A stretch of DNA of 64,000 nt from Loxodes magnus (Eukaryota > Ciliophora > Karyorelictea > Loxodida > Loxodidae): positions 1-64,000 of the forward strand of contig CAMPDV010001072.1 in assembly GCA_946699065.1 (NCBI GenBank), given 5' to 3'. Shown here in pieces: positions 49,111 to 59,068 of the stretch. Below the pieces are notes generated by a model. It made no database searches. It was not told the origin of the DNA and saw nothing but the letters and a program-made list of their open reading frames with translations. Numbering within the stretch: position 1 is the first letter of the stretch; each line of letters begins with the position of its first letter. Position numbers and translations under genes: made by a program.

Positions 49111-50557
49111 ATGTAAGCGTTACCAAAATGCTTAATCTGCTAAGAAGATTACAACTTAACTAATGCTCTTCCAACTGTCTTACCTTGTGGACATATTTAC
49201 TGTGGTTTGTGTTTGAATACTCAGTTCTGATTATAAGGCATAATGTAATGTCCTATTTGTTAAAAAGGATTCCATTTTAGATTTGAAGACTTACCTTAAG
49301 AAAGTGATTTAATAAGAATGATATTTTAAAACTAATAATACATATAAAAGATTTAAGATGCTAGATAGAAATTAAAAGAGATAAGGAAGTAAATTATGCA
49401 AAAATCTAAAACCATTACAACCAAATTATCTAACATTACTAATACTCTCATTATACCATATACTAATATCATCCAATACACTACCATTAACTACAACTAA
49501 TAACACTAAAATATTATACAATCATCCTAATTCCCTATTTACTAATATCTAAAACCAACTCAAATCCAAACTATAACAGTCTAACTATATTCCACTATAT
49601 AACCACCTTTAGTACAAAACCTATCTAAATTAACTTCAAATTATATCACACAAATAAGAAACAAACTATAATACAATACAAAGTAAGAACAGTTAAACAC
49701 TAAACAGACTAATTAACATAAACTAACCTAGTAGCAACATTTTATTCAATCTAACTATATTCACTTTTTTAATTGAGGAATTTAAAAATTAAGTTTATTT
49801 AACATTTAAACTGAGTAATTACGATAAGTCTAAGTTTAAATTATAATTCCAGTACTTAATAAAAGTATAGAATATTAAAATAAGTTATATTTAATTGGAG
49901 GATATTAACTAAAATTAAAATAAAGGAATAAAAGAAACTTGATAGTTCGATTTCGAAGGTAATAATACAAAACTTAGTGATCTAAATGAGGGAAGATATT
50001 ATTTTGGATTAGCAGTAGCTTAAAATTATCTTTATGTGGTTGGAGGATTTACTAGTATAAATAAGCTTTATAATCAGTAGAAAAGTTAAAGATAGGAAAC
50101 TAAAGTAAATGATAAAAATGCTCTTAATTTCCATTCTTAATAGTTTGGTAAACTTTAGTAGTAGATAAAGATGAATAAAACATTTATTCAATTGGAGGTG
50201 CAAATTAGAAAGTATAAACTTTAAAAGATATATGAAAGTATAACATATAGAATGATAGATGGAGTAAGTAAAATTTGAATCTTCCTGAAGCTGTTGCTTG
50301 TCCTATAGTTTCTTTAGAGCCTTTTGTCGTAATCGGAGGTATAAAAAATTGTTTACAAAGAACATTCAAGAAGAATATATAAAAGAAACAAATAATAATG
50401 GCAATAAAGTTAAATTTTTAAAGATGTTGAAGCTTTAACAGAGATGAAAATAAGAGGTGTCTATGGATATGTTTTTGCTTCTGAATAGGAAAGAGTTTCA
50501 ATAATGAGGATTGATTTAGAAAAGTTGAGTTATAGAAGTATTAAAGGGGATAACTGA
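49111..50557 (+). pseudogene. RING-finger kelch protein with several frame shifts
   Basis: Starts ATG 49111 with a complete C3HC4 RING finger: C7, C10, C26, H28, C31, C34, C47 and C50 (CLICQEDY, LPCGHIYCGLC, CPICQKGF), typical of E3 ubiquitin ligases. A short helix and a long Thr/Asn/Gln-rich linker (49390-49730) follow, then kelch-type blades LYLIGGY, NYLYVVGGF, IYSIGGANQKVQTLKDIWKY with NIQNDRWSK, and PFVVIGGI. The closing strand MRIDLEKLSYRS ends at UGA 50555. The blades lie in different frames, needing about three to four shifts after 49880, so the kelch half is broken as written while the RING is intact. If expressed it would be a ubiquitin ligase with a kelch substrate-binding domain. 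Confidence 0.65.
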
Positions 50558-51119
50558 GATAATAATAATATTGATATGATTAATATTATTGATAATAAAT
50601 ATAGTTTTATATGTAAGTAGTTTAAATATCTATAGTAAATATGTTACTACTTATTAATATGGTTAATCTATACTTATTAATGTTGTATTTTTATAACTAA
50701 GTTTTTTTGTATGTTTAAGTGTATATATGATGTTGATATGGTAATGTAGTTATAGCTATATAGTTGACAATAAAGATTATTTTCCTTACTAGCTCTTTTT
50801 AAAGCTGAAATAAATAAAGAATCAAATTTTATCTAAACATCTTTAAAAATCTATTATTCAAATATTATCATTATTCAGATACTAACATACAGCTTATAAC
50901 ATACCAAAACATATTCAACAATGTCAAAAAACTATCTTTAATATATCCTTATATTTAAATTATACAAGTACAGATTACTATTTATCTAATCAAAACTATA
51001 ATCAAATTATCATTAACCTATATCTAAATACAAGTCATTATTACTATCATACACTCTAAAATACATACTTTAATACCAACTACTAAACTTTCCTATACAC
51101 ATATATCAAATCAGGCCAT
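50558..51119. other. Strand-skewed spacer
   Basis: Bases 50560-50770 are C-poor (gttgatatggtaatgtag); 50820-51110 are G-poor (aaccatattcaacaatg style). The switch falls near 50800. No gene recognised. Confidence 0.5.
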
Positions 51120-51420
51120 TATATTTGAGGGTTCTCTCAATCGCTACCAGAATCTAACTAGGGTGCTGAAGTCCAGGTCTCAGGGTAAATTGCCTCTATG
51201 TCGTTAATCTGGTTAGGAATTGGAAAAACCTGAAGACATGACTGAGACAAATTATATCTTTAAGTATAAAATAAAATTCGATTGTGAAATTTGGCACAGG
51301 AATTGGATTTTATTCTATTCCCTTTTAACTTTAGCCTTCGGAAAGAAATACAAGAATTTTGAGAGTAAAGGTAATAAATTTTTATTTAAAAAACTGAGAA
51401 AAAAGTGACCAAAGAGATCA
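51120..51420 (+). other. Higher-G+C island, coding or RNA, unassigned
   Basis: Clearly richer in G+C than the surroundings (ctaccagaatctaactaggg, tgaagtccaggtctcaggg). A plus-strand frame reads EKPEDMTETNYIFKYKIKFD and HRNWILFYSLLTLAFGKKYK up to UGA 51406, or on through it as Trp. Neither this nor the other frames resembles a known family, and I found no tRNA or snRNA motif. It may be a gene fragment or the edge of a non-coding RNA. Confidence 0.3.
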
Positions 51421-52173
51421 GACGAAGCCAGAAATATTTCTAGACTATTTTAACAACAAAATTTGGTTTTTTTATTAATCGTGGTGAAGCCTAATAAAGG
51501 TAGAATCACGTTAATTTATTTATCTTTAGAAACGTTCTCATCAGATTATTAAATCCTAGCCTCCTTATACTTAGCAGATAAAACTTCCCTTTTAAATTTA
51601 ATCTTCTAGGTAGCATTCAAATTAATACTTACTTCTGTGATATTCGATTTTAACTTAGAAAAAGATGCAAGAGAGTAGAATTTACATAATTAAAATTTTA
51701 AGTTGTCTAAAAGTAGTGTAATATATTACTTAGTAGCACATGAAGATTAATTGAACCAGCTAAATATTATGAATAATCCTTAAATTAAAAGTTCTGAAGA
51801 GCCCTACTAGAGAGTAAAGATCTCCTAATGGCAGTGTATCAGGAAAAATATTGAGACCTTTAGCATTACGAAAAGGCTCTGATGTAGTAAAATGTATTCC
51901 TGATATTGATATTTTTGTAAGAGGAAAATATATTCATACTTTATTGCAATTAAAAAGGAAAAAATGCTCCAACTTAAAAAAGAAACTTTTAATTCTTGAT
52001 GAAATATTTAGATGAAGTCATGCTAATTAATTATAATAATTAATATATCAGCTCTAGAATTTAAGACTTAGATTTATGAAATTTTTGGTAGTAAAATTTA
52101 TGATTTAAAAAAGCAAAATTATTAGCAAGTTCACCTTTAAAGATTTGAGCAATTTTATAACTTAAAATTATAC
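51421..52173. other. Spacer with weak coding-like patches
   Basis: Sequence near 51540-51680 and 51780-51980 has mixed composition (ctcctaatggcagtgtatca) but no frame I can identify. A short complementary pair, cgtg...cacg, flanks 51490-51515. Nothing named. Confidence 0.35.
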
Positions 52174-52246
52174 GCAGACATGGTCTAGTGGCTATGACAG
52201 CTGCTTCACACTCAATAGGTCGTGGGTTAGATCTCCGCTGTCTGTA
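52174..52246 (+). pseudogene. tRNA-Val-like pseudogene
   Basis: Plus-strand relative of the tRNA-Val(CAC)-like gene at 35525-35597: the same acceptor GCAGACA/TGTCTGT and D arm. The anticodon stem is broken (GCTGC against TCAAT around TTCACAC) and the T arm is damaged (GTGGGTTAGATCTCCGC). Short stretches of both flanks are also shared in inverted orientation. Unlikely to be functional. Confidence 0.82.
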
Positions 52247-53030
52247 TAATTTTGCTAATTTATAATATTTTTCTAGTTAATATACTAAATACTGTTAAAA
52301 TAGAAAAATTATCATATTAATAAGTTATTTTGCTTGTAAGTTAACTAAATTTAAGCAATAGTTAAAATTAAGTTTTGCTTTAGGAATAAGAAAGATTCTT
52401 TCATTAATTAAGCTAATTATATATAAAGTATTTTATTTTACACTCAAATCACTATAAATAGCAATAACACTTCGTTCTATAATTTCCTAACAAACAGTTG
52501 AGTTATTAAATAGTTATCTTATTTCTATAACTAATAAATAAAAGCAAAACTGAAAAATAATTTATTCTATTCATTATATAAGCTATTGGTTCTCCGAAAT
52601 ATAATCATAATACAATAATAACTCTAATTTTATAGCTTAAAGAATATAAATATATAAAATAGATAAGTTTATTAGATATTTTCTTCTCAGAAAAGTATAC
52701 TTAAAATTATACAATATATTTACTCTATATTAAACAATTATTCCTATCTTAAAAATTTCATTTATATAAAACTTTTACTAGAAGAAATTTCTACTTTTCT
52801 AGCACTAGTTTAATAAAACTTTTAATTCTAGTAAATTTAAATTTAATAAGTATCCTATAATTTTAGCTTTATTTAAAAGAACTATGTTTAGTTATCTAAA
52901 GCTATGATTATGATTATTTCTAAAATAACTAAAGATTTATATTTAATAGTTTTATGATTATATTTAATTTAATATTTTCATAAAGCTAATGCTAATTAAA
53001 TGAGAAAATATATTAAAAAAATATTTAGAT
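52247..53030. other. A+T-rich spacer, nothing recognised
   Basis: No gene, RNA or repeat seen before the G+C-richer block at 53035. Confidence 0.5.
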
Positions 53031-53034
53031 AGAG

Positions 53035-53345
53035 ATTCCCGTGCTTTACTTGCTTAACTTTCTTTAGAAGGTGGAAATTCTGAAGGAATTTAAATAATCA
53101 GACGAGGGATGAAGAAAAGGATAGTTTTCATCAGAGGTTAGCGAATTAAAAATCCAAAATTAGCTATGTCTTCCACTGCTTTGGCTTATTATTGGAACCT
53201 TGAACGAAGTAACTTTGGTTTTGGCAATTATTTATCTTGCAATCTGACTTGGGGTGATATGTAGCACTGCCTTCGTGTTTTAAGAGATAAAACTATGATT
53301 CTATTTTTCAAGATGTATCCTATTTACAGTATTGAACAGCTAAAA
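53035..53345 (+). other. Probable protein-coding fragment, family unknown
   Basis: Abrupt rise in G+C and codon-like sequence. The most protein-like frame reads DSRALLAQLSLEGGNSEGIQ, IIRRGMKKRIVFIRGQRIKN and then LAYYWNLERSNFGFGNYLSC, followed by NLTWGDMQHCLRVLRDKTM, with UGG Trp codons and few UAR Gln codons. Another frame gives two membrane-like spans, so the frame choice is uncertain. No start, stop or family recognised. It lies just before the structured RNA candidate. Confidence 0.35.
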
Positions 53346-53529
53346 TAATGGTTAACCTAATAATGATAAAGCCATGTTATCTTATTTTGTATGCAACTTT
53401 AATTTTATAAGAGTATCTTCATAATAGAAAATTAGATTATGTTATTTCTCATATCATTTCATTTAATATAAAAAATATTTCGTTTCTTTAGTTAAAACTA
53501 GTCATTAATAAGTTTAAACTATGAATAAT

Positions 53530-53760
53530 TGAAAAGATGGTAAGAGCTGAGAGGTATCTTCGTGACTAAACATCCTGGTTTTATGGCAAGGAGCAAGTTT
53601 CTTTCCTGTCGCTGAGAAAGTCCCTGGTCAGAGTAATTTTCTGAAGGGAACGCTGTCTTTGAGATTATCAGCTCTTGGTAGGGGCTTGAAGCCCGGCTGC
53701 TCATAGCTATGTGCTCCCTAGCAGCTGTGTCTGGAGCACAACAGGATATCCCCGTTTTTC
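53530..53760 (+). ncRNA. Candidate structured non-coding RNA (RNase P/MRP-like at best)
   Basis: A sharply bounded G+C-rich block in A+T-rich spacer with strong base-pairing potential. AAGAGCTGA (about 53541) pairs perfectly with TCAGCTCTT (about 53668). TGTGCTCC and GGAGCACA (about 53709-53740) form an 8-bp stem. GGGCTT-GAAGCCC and GGATATCC are further short palindromic pieces. The sequence GCTGAGAAAGTCCCTGGTC resembles the CR-I core of RNase P/MRP RNA (GAAAGUCC followed by CC/GG), and a T5 run at ~53754 could be a Pol III terminator. I could not place CR-IV and CR-V or a convincing P4 partner, so the family is a guess; strand is also uncertain. No SRP, U1-U6 or U3 signature fits. Confidence 0.4.
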
Positions 53761-53819
53761 CATAAAAAGAGAGCGTCGGGTTGTGTAATCGTAAAGGAGA
53801 TTCCGATCCAAAAAACTTT

Positions 53820-55000
53820 TAGTTGAAATTAATTAATTAATTAATTTAAATTGTCTAAATAATTTAATTTCGTTTTCTTAGGCTTCATAATTTTTAACAA
53901 GATTAATAAAATTTTAATATAAGAGAATATGGAAACAGATAGTCATTTATTATTTTATCTCACATTACTGAGAATTTAATTTTTTTGGATTATTTATTGC
54001 TATATTTTAATTTTAGCTTTCCAGAATAATGTCTCTTTCTGATTCCAAAAAAATAACTTAAAAGTCGGTTATTAATATTTTTAATACCTTAAATTTAATA
54101 TAAATTCAATGACCTATTTTTTGTGACTTACAGTTTATGAGCTTCGAGCTTCCATAATTTTTATTTTAGTTAATGAAAAAGCAGAAAGAAACTGCTTAAT
54201 TAGATAAAATTTCAAACATAATTTAATTAAAAAACTTTTGAGTCTCAATTATCATTAAATTTATTTTAATGCCTCATTTTAAAGAAAGTTCAGAAATAAA
54301 GTGTTCCTAAGATTTCTAAGATAAATAGTTAAAAAATCAATAAAAGAGAATTAAATTTAAATTAAATATATCAGTTCATTCAATAAATATGGGCTAAAAT
54401 AATTAAAATAAGCTATGATAAGCTTTATAGCAATGATTCAATTAAATGAATCTTTCAACTTATTCTTTTGATTATACTTTTGAAGATCTCTTCTATTACT
54501 TTGGTTAAATTATATTTAATAGATATCTTTTTATAGTGATAAAATTATAATATTTGAATCATATTCAACTATTGTGATTTAAGTAATTGCTCTATGAGTT
54601 TGCAATCCGTTCTAATGAAACAAAAACTTAGAAATGAAAATTTTCAATTTATATGAATCTTTTATACTAAAGAAGATAATATATACTTCCTTACTTTAGA
54701 TTTAACTTTATCTTTTATTTCAAACATTAATATATTGGGTATAGAGATATACTTTATAGTAATAAAAATATTTAAGAGGCTCTCACTTGCTAATTGTCTA
54801 ACATTTGAAAGGTAAAAAGCATTTTAAAATAATAAATTAATATTATAACTAATAATTACTTTATAAAATATTTTATATATTTAGAGCCAAGCTACCAGAA
54901 CATTTTTATTAAGTTAAAAGTATTAAAAATATAATTGTATAACTTTTAATAAATATAACTATTAACTTAAAACAAGCTAGTAAAGTAGAAAAACTAAATA
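53820..55000. other. A+T-rich spacer, nothing recognised
   Basis: Starts with an AT-tandem patch (attaattaattaatt at 53829). No coding signal. Homology to the kinase upstream region begins near 54998. Confidence 0.5.
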
Positions 55001-55101
55001 AAAGATAGCAATATAATCAATCATAATTAAGTCAATTTTATATTATAATATTCATATACTTGCTACTTTAAAAATTACTTTATAAAATTATTTTTAAAAT
55101 C

Positions 55102-56391
55102 ATGAAACTTAAAATAGCCATGAAGAAATTACTCAAGCGAAAGAATAGTCTAAATAAAGAAGCTTCTAAAAAATAGTAAGAAATAGGCTAGTTTTGTGAA
55201 TAGCAAACATCAGGATTCTATAATTAAACTAATTGATATCCTCCTAATTTGAATTATCAAAATAAAGGGAAATGTGGAAAGTAAAAGGATAAATATAGTT
55301 TCTATTGTTGTGAAAATTGCTAGTATATGTATACTTAGAGATCTGCTTTTTAGTCTGAATAAAGTAATATGCTTTAGATTTATTCGCTTTAAAGCTTCAA
55401 ATAAGAAGACTTTTAAAATGAAGCTTAGTCTATTTTAGTAAGTTCTAATGAATTTACTAAATAGTATTCCATTGGCAAAGGAGGATTTGCAAGAGTTTGG
55501 AAAGGATAATGAAACTAGAAAGAAGTGGCGATAAAAGAGATAAATAAATAAGAGCTAGATAAATAAGCTTAAAAAGATTTTATGTAGGAAATATAAAACA
55601 TGTATCTCTTAAAGCACGAAAACATAGTAGAAATATATGGATACTGCCTTGATCCCTTTTGTATAATACTTGAACTTGGTGAATAGTCTTTATATGATTT
55701 TTTAAAAAATAATCAAATTTCCTAGTATAGAATATTCTAGATTGCTTAAGATATAGCTTAAGGGCTTTAATATTCTCATAGCTAGAATATTTTACATAGA
55801 GACTTAAAAAGCAAAAACATTATTTTAAATGAAACCAGAAAAGCTTTAATTGCGGATTTTGGACTATCCCATGTAAAAAGAGAATCCAAATCGATAAGTG
55901 ATAAAAGGAAAGTAGGAACTATAGCATGAATGGCTCCAGAATTGTTTGAATAAATCCCTAAGTATAGTAAAAAGTCAGACATTTATGGATTAGGTATGAT
56001 TTTTTGAGAGTTAGCTACAAGAAAACAACCATGGGAAAAAACTTTAAATGATGTGATCGTTTATAAAGTTCAAAGGGGAGAAAGAGAAAATATACCTGAA
56101 ACATGTCCACAATTATTTGCAGAAATAATTAAAGGATGCTGAGATTAAGATCCAAATAAGAGATTTGAAATAGAAGAAATAATTTAAATATTAGAGATTT
56201 TAAAATAAGAACCTGATATATTAGTATAAGAATTAATAGAAAAAGAGGCAATAGAAGAATAACTAAAGTCCAAAGATTATTTGAGATAAATTCAAATTTC
56301 TTAAGATATAGAAAGGGATATATAAATCTAAAAAAATATTGCAGCAAATATGATTAGTATAGTCTAACCACATTTTTCACATTTTAGATGA
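55102..56391 (+). CDS. TKL-type protein kinase, intact, with N-terminal Cys motif
   Basis: A 429-residue protein from ATG 55102 to UGA 56389, unbroken. An N-terminal Cys motif has C32, then SGFY, then C58, C69, C70 and C73 (KDKYSFYCCENC), probably metal-binding. The kinase domain follows: glycine loop IGKGGFARV (125-132), K145 in AIK, HRDLKSKN (H232, D234), DFG (252-254), GTIAWMAPE (W276 is UGA), FWELATRKQPW and GCWDQDPNKR. HRDLKSKN and GTxxWMAPE are characteristic of tyrosine-kinase-like Ser/Thr kinases. All catalytic residues are present. The N terminus and the C-lobe are nearly identical to the copies at 505 and 59069, but the N-lobe and the last ~40 residues (EPDILVQELIEKEAIEEQ) differ, a mosaic pattern. 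Upstream ~105 bases are shared with the paralogues and may hold the promoter. Confidence 0.88.
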
Positions 56392-57815
56392 GATAAACAT
56401 AAAAGATAGGAAATATAAACTTATTTTACGTTATTTTAAATTAAAAATATCAAAAATATTAAAATTCTTTAACTAATTTCTTTATTCTTGCTTTTAGTTG
56501 TATAATTTAAAAATATTTGAAGAAGCTTAAAAGCTAAAAATAATTTAGTCGTTACCTCATAATTTTCTAAATAGTTTTATTTCTGTATTCTAAAAAACTT
56601 AGATATTATATATAGTTTACTAATAAATCGTAGTACTTGATTTATTTTAAAAGAAGTATATAATTAGTTATTAAGCATTAAATTATACTTATTTTTATTA
56701 AGCTCTTATAGAAATATGATTGGGGAGTAATTATATCATGCCTCACCTATTTAAAGTAGTTACATTCCTTAGATAGAAAAGAAGTATAAAAGTGATGGTT
56801 TGATGCTAGTTAATAAATCACTAATAATCTAAAGAATTAATTTCTAAATTAGGTACTCAAGAATAAGCTTTACTCGTATATTTGAATGATATGGAACTTT
56901 CTAAGATTTTTAATTAAGCTAGATAAAATCAAGCTGGTTGATTTTCTAGCTAAGTTTTAAACCCTTAAAATAAATCTAAATTGAATCACATAAATGGAAT
57001 AAATAAAAGGGACTATCTAATACTCTAGTGATTTTTTTAAATTAGCAAGCGCAAAATCCTTTACAGAATATTTCTTAATATTAGACCAAAGCAAACCTAT
57101 TATTGAGACTTAGTATATTAAACTAAGAAGTATTTAGTTTCTTTAAATTTATGAGATACCGTTATCTTACCACTGACACTATAATCTTAATATTTTATAA
57201 GTGAATAAATAGCTATTAGTATATATAATAGACAACATTTATTTCTTAAAAGATAATTGAAAGAGTATCTCAATACCAATGCTAGTAAAGCTTAAATAAT
57301 AATTCAAGAGTACAAATATTTTTACAGTGTAGACAAATAAATTAAGAAGGGAAAGAAAGAAACTTACTAATCTCAAAACAAGTTTAAAACAAAGAAATTA
57401 ACGATAATTAATCTTTATACTAGTTCATAGCTTTACTAAAATGGATCGCATATTTAATGGATATATCTATAAGATTTAACAAGGCTGTTTATTATTTTTA
57501 ATATTTATTTTCAAAAGTGAAGAACCATAAAAATAGCAAGAAGGACTAAAATGCTTGAGTATGTAATTTTATATCTAAAATATTTTCCCATAAAGAAGTA
57601 AAGCTTCTCAGTTACCCTCTATCATAAAATATAAAAATAAACATTTTAATAGTTATAATAGAAGCTATTAAAAATGAATAAAGCTTTTATACTGTAAAAA
57701 ATTATTATGTTTTAAATATCACTTTGCTATAAAGGAAATTGTATAAAAACTAAAGAAGCTTTATAAATTCAGGTTTATACATGTAATATGGTAATTTAAA
57801 AGAATTTTCAAAGAT
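56392..57815. other. A+T-rich spacer, nothing recognised
   Basis: Lies between the intact kinase and the convergent small gene on the minus strand. No gene, RNA or clear repeat. Confidence 0.5.
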
Positions 57816-58338
57816 TCATATATATAATAGAGATTTAAGTTTCGAAGAAATAGTGGATAAGACTTAAAATTTATCGTCTAAAGCTCTTACATCTAATTTT
57901 ATTAATTGATAGCTCTCCTTCACTTAAAATAATAAATCCAAGATTATATCTTCAATTAAAATCTCTTTTTTATTATTTACAGCATCTTTACATTCTTCGT
58001 TGCAAAATATGAATATTTTAATTTATTTTTACTCTTTCTTAGCTTGTAAGTTTATAAATTAATACTTATCTCTAAAACACTTCAATTTGAATAGTTAAAC
58101 TTATTCTGATTTTATTTTCTTAAGTAATTTAAATTAGATTTTATTTAATGTAATCCTTAGCTATGAAATTTATTGAAGTTTCTTAGTTTTTTTTATTAAT
58201 TCAAACTTCTTTTTTTATAAAAAATTTCTTGAAATTTACTCGAGTTTTACGTAATTTTTTAACTAGAAATATCTCTAAAATTTGTATATTTTACATTAAA
58301 AATTAGGGTATATCTAAATGAATTTTAACGCAAGCCAT
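57816..58338 (-). CDS. Small Cys-containing hypothetical protein, one probable frame shift
   Basis: On the minus strand the 3' two-thirds reads KLKCFRDKYQFINLQAKKEQ, IKIFIFCNEECKDAVNNKKE, IEDIILDLLFQVKESYQLIK and VRALDDKFQVLSTISSK, ending at UGA 57818. The spacing C-x26-C-x3-C with IFCNEEC resembles treble-clef/MYM-like zinc-binding segments, but this is only a resemblance. The likely start is ATG 58338 (MACVKIHLDIPQFLMQ), one base out of frame with the rest; the shift would lie in a T8/T7 homopolymer near 58187-58214. No family assigned. Confidence 0.4.
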
Positions 58339-59068
58339 ATTTTTTTAAGCTTAGTAGAAAAAGTTGATCTCAGTGTAATTTAGTGCTTTGATATAAAATA
58401 AATATAATACTATAATTAAGTTTTTGTTTTCTCTAAAGATTTTAGCTTCTAATATCAACAACTATAGGATTAGACTTGAAAGAAATTCTTGCTATGTTTA
58501 TAAGCTAAACTTATATAATAAGAAGATAGAAAAAATCTAATTTAAAAACAGTTCTTAATGTAAGGAGTTTTTGTTAAAATTTGTTTCCCTTAATAGGAGA
58601 ATTTTAGTCTAAAGGTAAAAAAGAGTTTTATAGTAAAAATAGAGAAAATGAATCAAATATGCCAGTTTATATTAATTAGGAAGTATTAAGAAGGTATTTA
58701 AGAAAAGATTGAATTGATATAAAATGTAAAAAAAGAATTGAAAGCTATTAAAAGCATCAAAATTACTAGCAACCAACTTAAAGTTAAATACAATTTTTTT
58801 AAATAAAAGAAATCTAAAATTGAAGATAAAAAAGATCTTTCTAAGATTCTTTAATAAATTTATCATATTAATAAAAATAGAATAAAGCCTTTTTGGAAAT
58901 CAGATATTAATAAAAATAATGATCTACTAAATGACTTTATTATAGTGTAATAAAGCAATGTAATTTCATAGATAGCAATATAATCAATCATAATTAAGTC
59001 AATTTTATATTATAATATTCATATACTTGCTACTTTAAAAATTACTTTATAAAATTATTTTTAAAATC
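58339..59068. other. Intergenic; duplication boundary at 58566
   Basis: Divergent region between the small minus-strand gene and the kinase. The 5.4-kb duplicated segment starts inside it at 58566. The part from ~58973 (gatagcaatataatcaatc) is shared by all three kinase copies (409, 54998, 58973). Confidence 0.6.

Noticed and set aside
53519-53704. Minus-strand 61-codon frame in the G+C-rich block
   Set aside because: The block has strong complementary stems and an RNA-like profile. The frame has no family and arises because G+C-rich DNA has few stop codons.
53530-53760. SRP RNA, U1-U6 snRNA, U3 snoRNA or group I intron identity for the structured block
   Set aside because: Missing the SRP GGAA-loop/AGCAG symmetric element, snRNA core sequences, U3 boxes and group I P/Q/R/S elements.
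55782-55982. Minus-strand 66-codon frame repeated at 59749-59949
   Set aside because: Exactly antisense to the HRD-to-APE region of the kinase genes; its conservation is explained by the kinase.
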